Shown: positions 22,575 through 33,620, counted from the stretch's first letter. The stretch: DNA of 64,000 bases from Bombyx mori (GCF_030269925.1 NC_085116.1:2294001-2358000), one strand, 5' to 3'. Translations and numbers: made by a program. The notes: generated by a model from the letters alone, not told the origin.

Positions 22575-22833
22575 ATCTTGCTAGGGCTAGTGTTTTTTTA
22601 TTTTTATTGCCTAGGTGTGTGGACGAGCTCACGGCCTACCTGGTGTTAAGTGGTTACTGGAACCCATAGAGATCTACAACGTAAAGGCGGCACACACCTT
22701 GAGGTATAAGTTCTAAGGTCTCAGTGTAGTTAGTGTTAGCAAATCCTCACAGGTTGAGCCCGTCAGCTCACCTACCCGTCCGGGCGCGGCAGGAATAGCC
22801 TCGTAGGCTACCAACGAATAGGTAGAAAAACAA
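22575..22833 (+). mobile_element. LINE-B 3' end, split by a SINE
   Basis: The left piece 22575-22592 (cttgctagggctagtg) and right piece 22731-22833 (tagtgttagcaaatcctc … gaataggtagaaaaa) join into one LINE-B 3' end if the SINE at 22593-22730 is removed. It is 5' truncated. Confidence 0.8.
22593..22730 (-). mobile_element. 5'-truncated SINE-A nested in LINE-B
   Basis: Poly-T to ctcagtgtagt. The 5-bp target duplication tagtg is present on both sides (22588-22592 and 22731-22735), and the LINE sequence resumes exactly. Confidence 0.85.
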
Positions 22834-23725
22834 TATCGACGAACCTAGCTTATCATGCGTTTGTCTTCTGAGTCTACCTGGAAACTTATGTTCGCCTAGT
22901 GGAGTGTTTTAAAGAATTGATTGAAATTCTTCGTATTCTCCTACGTCGCACCAAACCGAATCAGAGCTAACTGTTGAGAATAGTCTAGCTGTAGACAGCA
23001 GGTTGACAGTGGACTGGCTTTGCGATATTTCTATAAGACGATTACCGTTTTATAATATATAATATATTTAAAATCCCGAACTCGATACTTCGCAGGAAAG
23101 GGATGTTTCACAAATGTGTTAACTAACTAAATTAAATAGAAAATAATTTAGCGCCGTTTACAATTATTTATGAAATATTCTTGATTACATAAACGAATTT
23201 AAATCAACAACTAATCGTGTCGTAAGCTTCATTAATCGCGTCGGTAGTTCTAAAGTCCGTCCGCTATGCACTATCAGCTGTCACACTGTCATTCGTCGCG
23301 TGAAAGGGATGCGATTTATGTAAACAGATACGGTCGTTTGACCTAAAATCACGTTCAACTTGAATATAATCATTAATATTACGTTATGTTCAACGGTTTT
23401 ATATGACTTATAAATTATTTATCGGTTTTTAGGATACCAGTTTTGCATTATTACGTGTATAAAATGCTTACAATGTAACTTTAATGTAAATTTAACGTTA
23501 ATTATAACACTTGCCACCACGATTGGTTTCTTATGATGAAGACGTCAGATAAATTTCTAAGTTAAACGTTAAATTAATAATCACCGGTATCTTTCTTATT
23601 AGCATTGATTTCCTAGAATAAGTTCAATGTGACGTTTTGCATGGAATGGATATAAGTTGTTGAGGAGTATAGCAACACTTAATGACGAATAAAAATGAGT
23701 GAGTTCTAAATCACAATCTTGCAAT
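22834..23725. other. AT-rich stretch, no gene seen
   Basis: No gene or repeat recognised. Confidence 0.4.
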
Positions 23726-23828
23726 AAAACGGCTGCCCCACCTTTCAAACCAAACACATTACTACTTCACGGCAGAAACAGGCAGGGTGGTGATACCTAC
23801 CTGTGCGGGCTTACGACACGCGCTATCA
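23726..23828 (-). mobile_element. SINE-A internal fragment
   Basis: Only the ggctgccccacc to gtgcgggct portion remains, diverged (caaacacattactacttcac). Confidence 0.75.
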
Positions 23829-23896
23829 CGAGTAAGTAATCTCGCGAATATTCTTATGGAATCATGTAAAATATGACCTTAATAGCATCCTGTAAA

Positions 23897-23970
23897 ATGT
23901 GGAGGTATTCGCATCCGCGCGAAACTGGAATAGCCTCTTATGCTAATAGCAAATAGGTATGGAATAAAAA
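23897..23970 (+). mobile_element. LINE-B extreme 3' tail
   Basis: ctggaatagcctcttatgct … aaataggtatgg and an A run match the end of LINE-B subfamily copies at 22731 and 28318. Confidence 0.65.
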
Positions 23971-24059
23971 AAAAATAGTGGAGTTACTGAATTAAGACAT
24001 GCTCGATGGAAGTTCTTCTATTTGTATTTGGAAACACATTAACTTTCAAGGTCTCTGCT

Positions 24060-24420
24060 GACGGACCCATACCCGATCCTGCGGACCAAATGGTAAACAG
24101 TCGACGTCGCCCAAAACACGTCATTTCGGTTCCTCCCGATCCACTAACGGTGCTTTTAAGTACCTCAAGCACCAGTCATCGTTCTCATCGAACCCGTCGT
24201 TTGTGACGAAGGGTTCGGCGAGTAAATTAATCCACACACACCGCCCACTAAGTTTCTCGCCGGATCTTCTCAGTGGGTCGCGTTTCCGATCCGGTAGTAG
24301 ATTCTGCGAAACACTGCTATTGCTAGGGTTAGTATTAGCAACGTAGCCCCGTGAGCTCACCTACTTGTTAGGGTTACGCTGAAATGGCCTCTCAAGGCCA
24401 TCAGCTTAGGTAATAAAAAA
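24060..24420 (+). mobile_element. LINE-B (BMC1-like) ORF2 end plus 3' UTR
   Basis: The plus frame through 24206 reads IPDPADQMVNSRRRPKHVIS and then PPDPLTVLLSTSST, the same C-terminal protein seen after RT in the copy at 55263. The 3' UTR follows (agtttctcgccggatcttct, cgatccggtagtagattctg) to an A-rich end. It is one of the better-preserved LINE-B tails here. Confidence 0.8.
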
Positions 24421-24834
24421 ACTGATGGACGAATTATTATTATATTGGACTATTTTAAAAGTTAAGTTCACCGTGAATCATTACTAGAATTTTTAAAGTA
24501 CAACATGCGGTTTAAGAATCAAGTTTGAAAATCGAAATAGCGTATTACGTAATTATAACTGCTTTTCAAATTGAAACTTTTCTAGAATGACTCGCGTGGT
24601 CTTGAAGAGAGCAGACATTACAAGACATCCCAATTAGTGTTTCATTGATAGAATTGATTACATCCGCAATTGAGCACTTTCTAATGAAACTTGGAGTGAT
24701 ATTATTTTAATTATGCGCTTTCATCTTAAACAGTTCTCTTATTGTGAGGTTCTCTCGTATGGACCGTTACTAAACAAAATTATCTAACATTCAACATAGT
24801 ACGTTAACTGAGAATACTGAAAGGATTATACTAA

Positions 24835-25248
24835 CTAGAGGTCCCGCAGTAGTCGAAATTCGACTATAATTAATTGGAATTGTAAGTTTGTACATTATTA
24901 TGATTGTATTTTATACTTCTTTATTCCCAAATTTCGCCAAGGCTACACTATAAAAAATATTAACAAAGACAAACAATATTTAATCTCAATTTGACAACAG
25001 ACGTCAAGAACAAAAGTTTGACAATAAATAGTATGCATGCGTGTGTGCGTCAAATACATGGTATGTAGTGTGTGTAATGTTTTCTTTATTGATTTAATGT
25101 ATCTTTTATGCATTATTTACAAAAAATATTAGCATTGTGCACTTCTTCTCTATATTCTCTATAAGTGTGGAAAATTTCATACTCCTCCGTCCGCGCAATT
25201 TTCGTAAAAAGGGATACAAAGTTTTTGCTTCACGTATTAATATATAGA
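24835..25248 (-). mobile_element. Non-autonomous Helitron, complete
   Basis: Read on the minus strand it starts TCTATATATTAATACG (from 25248) and ends CTAG at 24835 next to a host T. Near the 3' end is a hairpin agtcgaa-a-ttcgact (24851-24865). Length is 414 bp with no coding capacity. Shorter relatives are at 25782 and 42653. Confidence 0.85.
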
Positions 25249-25555
25249 TTAGTTGAGAACACTATGAAATGAAATTCCTTTGTCCGTATGATCGAATGGT
25301 CATGACAAAAAAAAATAGTTTTTAGTAATTATCATCATTTATCTGTATTTTAGAAATGGAACGCATTCCTATTCCTTAGAACTATCTATTTAATTAAAAA
25401 AATATCATAGTTCCGTTTCTTAAGTCCGCGTGTGTTCACTACGTGTTGCGACAGATATATATTCGTATAAATAAATAAATAAAAATGTGTAAGAGCTTTA
25501 TATTTACGAGTAGTATAAAGGATATGAAACCCCAAACAAATTTACAGAATTATTT

Positions 25556-25781
25556 ATAATTAACCGTACTCGCCCGCTTCGTTGGGCATTTAAAATTAAC
25601 ATTATTATTTATTGTCATTATTATTAGGGAGTCCAACACTCATATAAATATTAGCCTATCCATTAAGTACATGTATTTTCTACATGGATACCAAGTTTCA
25701 AGTCAATCGGATGCATGGTTCAGTAGTTATAACGGAACATCCGTAAAAACCACTGTAGATTTATATATTAGTAGGTATAGA
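25556..25781 (-). mobile_element. Non-autonomous Helitron, 3' end eroded
   Basis: The 5' end on the minus strand is TCTATACC at 25781. The inside contains 'ccaagtttcaagtcaatcgg' and 'gttataacggaacatccg', familiar from lepidopteran Helitrons. A GC hairpin (gccc … gggc) lies near 25570-25590, but the CTAG end is not clear. Confidence 0.7.
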
Positions 25782-25940
25782 CTAGTGGTCCCGTAGTAGT
25801 CGTAATTCGACTATAATTAATTGAAATTATAAGTTTCAACATTATTATGGTCCTATAGTTACAGATTTCGCCAAGACTATACTATAGACAAATACTAGTA
25901 ATATTAAAGATAAACAATACTATTAATGTATTAGTATAGA
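25782..25940 (-). mobile_element. Short Helitron abutting the previous one
   Basis: A 159-bp internally deleted relative of the element at 24835. On the minus strand its 3' CTAG occupies 25785-25782 and the next base (25781) is already the first base of the other Helitron. Its 5' end is TCTATACTAATAC at 25940. Confidence 0.8.
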
Positions 25941-26096
25941 TTAGTTGTGGTACCGCGCACTTTGAGTACATACAGGGTACCATTAGCTACGTATTTCGGT
26001 CTGCGTCAATCGTACATTCAAATGCTCGTATGGAGCTGTTGAGAATCCGTCTTCCAGCAAGAGTCGCATAGCACAGCTCGCGATTCTAAATGGGTC

Positions 26097-26105
26097 TATA
26101 TAAAG
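26097..26105 (+). promoter_or_regulatory. TATA-box candidate
   Basis: tatataaag in a GC-richer patch (25990-26220), about 75 bp before the ATG of the spliced ORF candidate at 26172. Distance and sequence suit a core promoter, but no initiator is clear. Confidence 0.3.
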
Positions 26106-26171
26106 CGCGTTCGAGCGACTAACGGCGATTCCTGACCTTCTATTAATTACCGTTCGCTTCTCTATCTGGAC

Positions 26172-26442
26172 ATGGAATTTCTTCCTGTAAGTCAGGTTGG
26201 ATGCGTTTCCGCGACGAACGTTTTTTTTTTGTTTCGACATTCAGGGTTGCTCTGAATTCATTCGATTTAATATCGGTAGTTTCGATAATCGATTCCATGT
26301 GAAAAATGTCATCGTCACTCAAAGACTAATAGGGCTGTTGTATTTTTATCGTCGAGACGTTGTTTTAATCAATTCAAGCATTTTTTTAAATAATTTCGTT
26401 TCTATGATTATATTTGGTAAGCGCGTAAGCAATTGTAAGTAA
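26172..26442 (+). CDS. Candidate two-exon small protein gene (about 73 codons), unrecognised
   Basis: Exon 1 (26172-26186) encodes MEFLP and ends at a consensus donor gtaagt. A 58-nt intron (26187-26244) carries a T-rich tract and the acceptor cattcag. Exon 2 (26245-26442) continues in frame, GCSEFIRFNIGSFDNRFHVK and on to a TAA after VSNCK. A TATA-like box lies upstream. Promoter, splice sites and frame agree, which is suggestive, but the intron is very short, the protein is not recognisable, and a retrotransposon fragment follows within 25 bp. It would lie on the strand opposite osp, inside its presumed intron. Confidence 0.25.
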
Positions 26443-26464
26443 TGAAAGGCGATTGCATGCAGCA

Positions 26465-26822
26465 GAGATGCGAATGTTGCGATGGATGTGTGGAGTAACG
26501 AGAATGGATAGAATACGGAATGAATATGTTAGAGGAAGTCTGAAAGTGGCACCTGTTACAGAGAAGCTGAGAAGTGACGGAGAAGCGTTTGGGATGATAT
26601 GGGCATGTGATGAGACGAAATAAAAATGAGGTTGGTAAGAAAATGTTAACTATGAATGTGGAAGGATATAGAGGAAGAGGTAGACCTAAGTGAAAGACGA
26701 TATGGGTAAGAGGGGAGTGAGCGAAGAAATGGTATGTGATAGAAGAGTATGGAGGGAGAAAACATGTTGCGCCGACCCCAGGTAACTGGGAGAAGGGCAG
26801 GATAATGATGATGATGATGATT
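26465..26822 (+). pseudogene. Degenerate C-terminal part of a non-LTR retrotransposon with GAT tail
   Basis: From 26468 the frame reads MRMLRWMCGVTRMDRIRNEY then VRGSLKVAPVTEKLRS, diverging into a stop at 26621. Later pieces read KMLTMNVEGYRGRGRPK and, in another frame, MVCDRRVWREKTCCADPR. This is a well-known lepidopteran LINE protein end (same family as 4515-4745), broken by frameshifts and stops. It ends in a (GAT)n tail at 26807-26822. The long minus-strand ORF over it is a shadow. Confidence 0.8.
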
Positions 26823-27080
26823 ATATTTTGTAAGCATCGTATTCTATTCGCTTCTAATCGAGATGCAAAATACATTGGAGGTTACAGTACATTTTATATC
26901 TAGAAATGATCAATAGATAATTGACGCTCCGTAACACAGAAACGCCTACATTATCGCGGACATTGGACAAGTATAATCGAGATTATCGGTGTCGAGACAA
27001 CACCCACGCGCACCTGATCACTTCCGACAATTTCATTCAACGAATTTAAATCGCACAGCATTTTACAACGCGACTTGTAT

Positions 27081-27325
27081 TTTTTTTTATTGCTTAGATG
27101 GATGGACGAGCTCACAGCCCATCTGGTGTTAAGTGGTTACTGGAGCCCATAGACATCTACAACGTAAATGCGCCACCCACCTTGAGATATAAGTTCTAAG
27201 ATCTCAGTATAGTTACAACGGCTGCCCTACCCTTCAAACCGAAACGCATTACTGCTTCACGGCAGAAATAGGCAGGGCGGTGGTACCTACCCGTGCGCGG
27301 ACTCCTAAGAGGTCCTACCACCAGT
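27081..27325 (-). mobile_element. SINE-A short form
   Basis: Complete short form ending at the accagt boundary. A degenerate duplication of tttacaa on both sides is possible. Confidence 0.9.
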
Positions 27326-28230
27326 GTAATTTACAAACGATGTTTAAAAAAAAAAACTATACACACATAAAATCGGTGAATTATTGTAATTTTTGAATTC
27401 GGCAATAAATTTTGCTCATTAACGGAATAAACTGGAATGATAATTCGATATTTGAATATTCGAATCGTGGCCACTAACGGAAAACAGCTAATAAACACAC
27501 CGGTAATGTAACACGAACAATTAAATCGTGCAATCGAAATACGCAAGCAAGCGAATCCTAATGCATCGAGCTATTAATCACGAGAAATCGACCGTAGATC
27601 ATAAATGGAGCCCGACCGGCCGCAGACTCCGTGACGACGCATCGGACTAAACGAATAATTACGTCGCCTATACACCGTGTTATGATGGTTAATAAATGTA
27701 ACTGCAACGGTAATTGAAGGATCACGTTATGTTAATCAGCAAATGGACATGACATCGCTAAGTGCCACCTTAGAGTCTATAAGAGCGTAATGAGCAGGCA
27801 CTAGAAATCAAAACCATGCACAGTGTTGCTATGCAAAAAAAAATTCGGCAAAATCTTCAATTTAGTTTTAGAATACATCACAAAAACGTATCGGAAATTG
27901 TACAAAACAAAGTTCTGCAATGAATACCTATAGCAATCGATAAATAAAAAATAAATAAAAGTATTTTAACATATCGCGTGATTGATTCCGCTGTACTATT
28001 GACTATTGGTATTTAAAATTAACAGCAATCAGAATGTAAAAGATAAGAATTAAATGCATAACAGTCATTCGATCAGAGTTTCTTAATGATAATAGTTTGC
28101 CCAACCAATTATCTGTAAATGCGGGTATTTGGTAGTTGGTTGTCTTGGCACAAGAAGCTCATCTGTGTTAGATAATACAAGAAAAAGATCCTGAAATGTA
28201 TTATATTAAAATTCTTTGTTACGCTAATTA
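27326..28230. other. Unique stretch, no gene seen
   Basis: No supported gene; a CpG-richer patch lies at 27590-27670. Confidence 0.4.
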
Positions 28231-28268
28231 AGTCTAGTGTTAAGTGGTTACAGGAGCCCATAGAAATA
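28231..28268 (-). mobile_element. SINE-A scrap
   Basis: gtgttaagtggttacaggag and cccatagaaat only, a small remnant of the 3' module. Confidence 0.6.
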
Positions 28269-28317
28269 TATACATAGCTCGAACGATACATTAACCCTCT
28301 TATCGTGACCTTCACTA

Positions 28318-28650
28318 ATTAGATATCCGACCTAGGCGACGAGGCAACGTAAGGCCGCCATCGCCAGAAACATGTCTCGTCGGATCTCTCAGAACCACTA
28401 TCGGAACTCGTCGAACACGACGAAGAGTAAGACGAGCGAACTAACCCATAGACACAGCCCACTGAGTTTCTCACTGGATCTTCTCAGTAGGTCGTGGTTC
28501 CAGGGGTCAAATCTGCAAAGCATTCGCTCTTGCTAAGGTCAGTGTTAGCAAATTCTCAGATTGAATCCGTAAGCTCACACTTAACCGTCTGCGCGTGCTT
28601 GGAATAGCCTCTTTTCGCTAACAACGAATAGGTAGAGGAAAAAATATGCA
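28318..28650 (+). mobile_element. LINE-B 3' end, diverged
   Basis: Contains gacacagcccactgagtttc, tggatcttctcagtaggtcg and the terminal gaataggtagaggaaaaa. The upstream portion (caacgtaaggccgccatcgc) is a poorly matching remnant of the ORF end. Confidence 0.7.
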
Positions 28651-28689
28651 CGGAAATACGAGGAAAAAGCCTTAATTATATTGCATAAA

Positions 28690-28795
28690 GACTGTACTAC
28701 CCTTCAAAACGGAATGCATGAATCTGCATGTTTCGCGACAAATATAAGCCGGAAGATGCTGCCTGTCTGTGCGGCTTATTATACGCCCTACGAAC
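28690..28795 (-). mobile_element. Old SINE-A-related fragment
   Basis: ctacccttcaaaacggaatg, then a degenerate equivalent of the cggcagaaataggcagg block and gtgcggct. Clearly older than most copies. Confidence 0.55.
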
Positions 28796-28799
28796 ATTA

Positions 28800-29312
28800 A
28801 TAGAAAGAGAGTAAAAGTAAAATTTACTTGGATTATTAAAGTTTATCACTAGCAACACATAATTGATCCTTCAAACGTCAAAACAGCAAGTATGTTACTT
28901 CGTTTTTTTTTATAGTAATCTATGTTATTTACCAACTACGCTGTGTTTTATATTAAAATTCTGCTTTTTGTTTTAAAATTCGCAAGGAATAATAATTATA
29001 TCATTAAAAATATCATTAAAAAGAATCGCTATATTAATATTATGAACACGTAGGACCTTCAGGAGTCCAGCACCGGTCTGAACGAGGCCAACTTGAATTC
29101 CTGTCGCATTTTATCTAGTAAGCTATTCCGTGGAACAATGGCCGCCAATTAGCTTTACCGCGTTACATGCTACTGAGAAGTGGTTAATAGAATTTTGTTA
29201 AATAAATGACGTCGAGGAAGCTGTTAAGGCTCTTAAGTGTTAAGATGGTGTTGATAAGCTATGATGAACGACTGCGTATGTTTGTGGTGGTTGGCTATGG
29301 TTGGCAGTTTGT
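28800..29312. other. Unique stretch, no gene seen
   Basis: Nothing recognised. Confidence 0.4.
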
Positions 29313-29688
29313 TAGCAACGCGCTAATCTCAGGAACTACTGGTCTGATTTGAAAAATTCTTTCAGTTTTAGATAGCCCATTTATCGGGGGCTATATAACA
29401 TCACTAAGACCAATACAAGCGTAGCACCAATAAAGAATGTTTCAAAATCAGGTTTTTTTCCCCTTTTGAGAGCTTCTGCTGCGTGCGCTGCAGAAACGGT
29501 TAAAGTTTCGCTAAAATAATGTATGACAGAATTGTTCCCCTTTAAGGGATCTTAAAAAAGTCCGCGACAGGATATGTTTATATGTTAAGGTTAGCTCACT
29601 ATAAAGTTTGTATGCTAACCAAATTTGTTCTATAATAAAATAAAGCATTATTTATGAACACGCGGACGACGTCGCGGACAAAAGCTAG
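29313..29688 (+). mobile_element. Helitron, 5' end not found
   Basis: Starts in Helitron internal sequence (ctcaggaactactggtctga). Its 3' end is cgcggacgacgtcgcggac then aaaagCTAG at 29685-29688, followed by T. This matches the common lepidopteran Helitron 3' terminus. The 5' TC end is missing or too diverged. Confidence 0.75.
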
Positions 29689-29988
29689 TCTTACAACATA
29701 AGTTAATTTTGCAAACCGTACTACGATTCGCCTTCAGTTGTATTATCTGTTTCCGAAAAGGATCTGCTACACGTTTTTAACGTCAACAAAATGTCAGAGT
29801 TATCAATTAAATAGGGTGGCTGGTTTATGTGCTCAGTTTTAAGACAGTTCCCGGTAGCGACATTTCGCAGAACAGACGCATGCAGCCATATGGTGTGACA
29901 GCGTTGCGACACAAGTTCACTTGTACTCAGAGACTACAACCGTTTATATATCAATACACTATATTTGATTTAAACACTCGAAAAAAAA
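29689..29988. other. Unique stretch, no gene seen
   Basis: Small ORFs on both strands (for example 29721-29912, minus) without recognisable features. Confidence 0.35.
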
Positions 29989-30480
29989 ATAGTTTAAATA
30001 AACTAACAAAATACTCTTTTATAGAAAATCCAACTAAAAAATAGAAAATAAATTTTAATAAATTTGAAGTAAAAAATGATTTTATTGTAAAAAAAGCGTG
30101 GGGTGCTTTTCAGGATATTATCAAATTAACCTTTCTGCTCATATCTGTTCATAAAATATTTATAACTACTGATACCATGCACCCCGCGCTTTTTTTTACA
30201 ATAAAATCATTTTTCTTACACTATTTTTTATTCAAGTTTATTAAAATTTATTTTCTATTTTTTAGTTGGATTTTCTATAAAAGCGCATTTTGTTAGTTTT
30301 TTTAAACTATGATTTACTTTTCATTTTTAGTAGAATTTCAATTTTTTCAATTTTTTTTTTAATGTTGAATTGTCATTGGTCCTTAATAAGTATACCAAAT
30401 TTCGAGTTAATCCGACGTTTTGAAGGGGTCAAAATCAAGTTTAAAGATTCCGTTACATACATACGTCTGAAGCTAATACG
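29989..30480. repeat. Palindromic repeat, copy 3 (most complete)
   Basis: Left arm 29989-30109 and right arm about 30176-30310 are reverse complements over some 120 bp (actaacaaaatac / gcattttgttag; aaaagcgtgggg / ccccgcgctttt), around a 66-bp loop. A shared non-palindromic extension continues to about 30480 (ggtccttaataagtatacca, gttaatccgacgttttgaag). The transcript or single strand would form a long hairpin. The transposon class is unknown. Confidence 0.75.
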
Positions 30481-31476
30481 CTTGTATTAAAAAAATGAAA
30501 TTACGAGGGAAGATACGAAACAATGTGACGATTTATAATTTTCTATTTATCTTATTTTAATCCATTCACAATTTTTTTCGACTGTTTTATTTATTTATTG
30601 ATGCACAAAACAAATCACAATCATTACGGTACTTTACATATTAACTAATTCGTACAAATAGTACCTAAATCTGATCTGGATTGGAATCTAAATGATATCG
30701 GCACTCAGCAAACCCATTTTAGTGTACATAGCGAGCGAGCATTCAAATTAGTTATTGAAATAAAATTACACGTTCCAGTGAAGAAAATAAAACGAAAAAA
30801 CAAGAAGTTTCCACATATGTATGTAGATAGCCATAATAAAATTAACACAACTAATGTCATGGATTAGTTCAATTATACTTTACATTATTGTATACGCAAT
30901 GCTTTAAATATTTATCCTTTTCCAGGGTACAATAACAAGGATATAGCATATTGTAATTGTTTTGGCAAAAAAAGAAGTTATAATCATGTTGAGTGATTTC
31001 TGATTTTTTTATATCAAATTCAGTACTTTCAAATGCAAATAAAAAATACTAAAACAACCATTCAAAGACATATTTTAGATGAGTTAGTTACTAAAGCGTA
31101 ATTATCTTAGATTAGATTCATATTATTCATTTAGATGCTAGATTTAAACGCAAACTCGGACATACAGAAGCAAGACGGCGTCTGGCTGGTGTATCGATCG
31201 ACTAAACTTAGTACGTTGGGATGTTTATACGCTGTACAGGGCTGGATTGTTATTTGACAATTGGGGGTCAAATTAGAATAAAAAATACGAACTGAAAGCG
31301 ATACTATAAATAAATACATTAAATTTAAATATTAAAGAGTTTTCTGTCCGCCAGGTTTTCCTTCTTAAATTTGTTGTCAAGTTATTCTTGACAGAACACT
31401 CACCGTTTTTATTTCAGACAGGGGGAGACGAGCAAACGGTTTACCTCTTCCAGCCTATCTCCATATATAAAAACAA
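30481..31476. other. AT-rich stretch, no gene seen
   Basis: Nothing recognised. Confidence 0.4.
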
Positions 31477-32037
31477 GCTAAATGTGGACTTGAAACATGG
31501 GGGTCAAAGTCTTAATTGGAATGTATAATGAAGGTCCCTTGTCCGAGTTATAATTTAAAAGGCGTCTCATACACTTGAGAACTGCTCAAAATCATTTCTG
31601 AATAAATTTTTGATCGTGTTTCTTTGCTTTATCTTTAACTTCAATCGTAAAGTCGACGAACGATCGCTTCAAGAGACCTTTTTTTTATGGCTTAGATGGT
31701 CGGACGAGCTCACAGCCCACCTGGTGTTAAGTGGTTACTGGAGCCCATAGACATCTACAACGTAAATGCGCCACCCACCTTGAGATATAAGTTCTTAGGT
31801 CTCAATATAGTTACAACGGCTACCCCACCCTTCAAACCGAAACGCATTACTGCTTCACGGTAGAAATAGGCGGGGTGGTGGTATTATCCGTGCGGACTCA
31901 CAAGAGGTCCTACCACCAGTAAAAATAAACAAGCTAAATGTGGCTTTGAAACATGGGGGTCAAAGTCTTCATTGGAATGTATAATGAAGGTCCCTTGTAC
32001 TTCATTCGTAAAATCGAACGATCGCTTCAAGAGACCT
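31477..32037. repeat. Long direct repeats flanking a SINE
   Basis: Left repeat 31477-31678 and right repeat 31921-32037 share aacaagctaaatgtgg, ttgaaacatgggggtcaaag, attggaatgtataatgaagg and cgatcgcttcaagagacct. The right copy lacks about 85-90 internal bp. The left copy ends exactly at the SINE poly-T and the right copy starts right after the SINE boundary. Confidence 0.85.
31679..31920 (-). mobile_element. SINE-A short form between long direct repeats
   Basis: Complete short form ending accagt at 31920. It sits exactly between the two direct repeats described at 31477-32037. Confidence 0.9.
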
Positions 32038-32304
32038 ACTACCTCTAATTTTCGCACCTTAATGCGTCAATGACAATATATAGAAGTATTATGTTAATTT
32101 CGTCCACAGTGCACCCAGACATATAGGATGCACTGGTTTTATTTCGATTCCCCGTGTCGGATGTGAGTTGTGTTCGCTACTAAATTTCATCGCATTGCTG
32201 AGATGTTCGGAGTTCGTTTGGTTTCGAATTAACCGTTGATTTTGTGCATGTGACATTTGAAAACGGCAATAGTGTAAAGTACATAGTTAAAAGCGGATAA
32301 TTAC

Positions 32305-32528
32305 TTTTTTTTATTGCTTAGATGGGTGGACGAGCTCACAGACCACCTGGTGTCAAGTTGTTACTGGAGCCCATAGACATCTACAACGTAAATGCGCCAC
32401 CCACCTTGAGATATAAGTTCTAAGGTCTCAAGTTACAACGGCTGCCCCACCCTTCAAACCGAAACGCATTACTGCTTCACGGCAGAAATAAGCAGGGCGG
32501 TGGTACCTACCCGCGCGGACTCACAAGA
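32305..32528 (-). mobile_element. SINE-A, slightly 5' truncated
   Basis: Poly-T to gcgcggactcacaaga; the last roughly 20 bp of the short form are absent. Confidence 0.88.
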
Positions 32529-33410
32529 TACTAGATATAGAATAAGATTTATTGTGGATATATTATAATAGTTTGATTATTTACATACTTATTATTTATG
32601 AGCATCAAATTATTCTTAGTATTCACACAAAAAGCATAATAATAATACAATCAAAATCGTTGGAGCACGGTGAAAGTCTAAACACAATTCGTACCAATAA
32701 AATTGCCACACATTAACACGACGAACAGAAATAAATCGATATTATTACGCAAAACAACACAAAACGAACTCATACAGCTATAAAGCAAGTATAAAACTCG
32801 CCTTCGTAAATGAGATTCTACGAAGAATCGATTTATAACGAAATAAAATCGATTCGAGTTATAAAATCGAGGGTAACAATGTATTCGATTAAATCGTACT
32901 ATTCATTCTTTTTACAACCCTATCGTTTGAGGTGACAAATAAATTCGTATGTATCTATTAGGAGAGTTAAATACATAAATACAAGCGGACGCAATTTCAT
33001 TCCCACAAATGGGGGAATTCACCGTATTTTGGTTTATAGGGAATGTTATAAGCCGGCCAAGTTTAATATCCCGCCCTATATATTTTTGCCAAGTGGCAAT
33101 CATATGTTTCGGTCTGAATTATTCTAGTAGCATTCACATTGTATTTGTACTTGTTATAGACTTAGGTAATCTATTAACACCAGATGAATCTTGAGTTTCT
33201 CTGTCCAGTACAGAGAGTTTATAATTACGCATTTATCTCGGGTAATAAGTACGTGAAGCGTCAACGTGTGTGGTCACTCACAGCTTATTCACACAATTTT
33301 ATTGTTTATATACGTTTCTCGGTAAAATGAATATTTTTGTCGTACACTCGATTAATAAATACATTTTGTAGAATGGCAATGTTGTCGAAATTTTGTAAAT
33401 TAATGTTTAG
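32529..33410. other. AT-rich stretch, no gene seen
   Basis: Contains several ATCGATT/TCGATT strings at 32829-32900. No gene supported. Confidence 0.4.
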
Positions 33411-33620
33411 TTTTCGAACACCCCGTATCATTCACGAGGGGCAGTCGCCGTCAGCTTTGCTTGACAAAACCGCGATCTGGCACGTGCGCACGTTTTATTT
33501 CGGTAAGCAGGTCGCGTGGGTCAACGACCGTAGCGTCGCGACGTCTAATAATAACGATGTACAGTAGCGGGGGAGGGGAGGGTGGGTGCTTGTAGATGCA
33601 GCCGGATAAATGGCTAAGCC
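33411..33620. other. CpG-rich non-repetitive patch
   Basis: Many CpGs (for example cacgtgcgcacg, gtagcgtcgcgacgtc) in AT-rich surroundings, plus a G-rich run ggggaggggagggtggg (33571-33587). A plus ORF 33337-33567 crosses it but has no recognisable domain. Could be a conserved regulatory element or an alternative first exon. Confidence 0.25.

Noticed and set aside
26408..26875. 155-codon minus-strand ORF
   Set aside because: It is the antisense shadow of a degenerate retrotransposon C-terminus on the plus strand (MRMLRWMCGV…, EKTCCADP) with a GAT-repeat tail.
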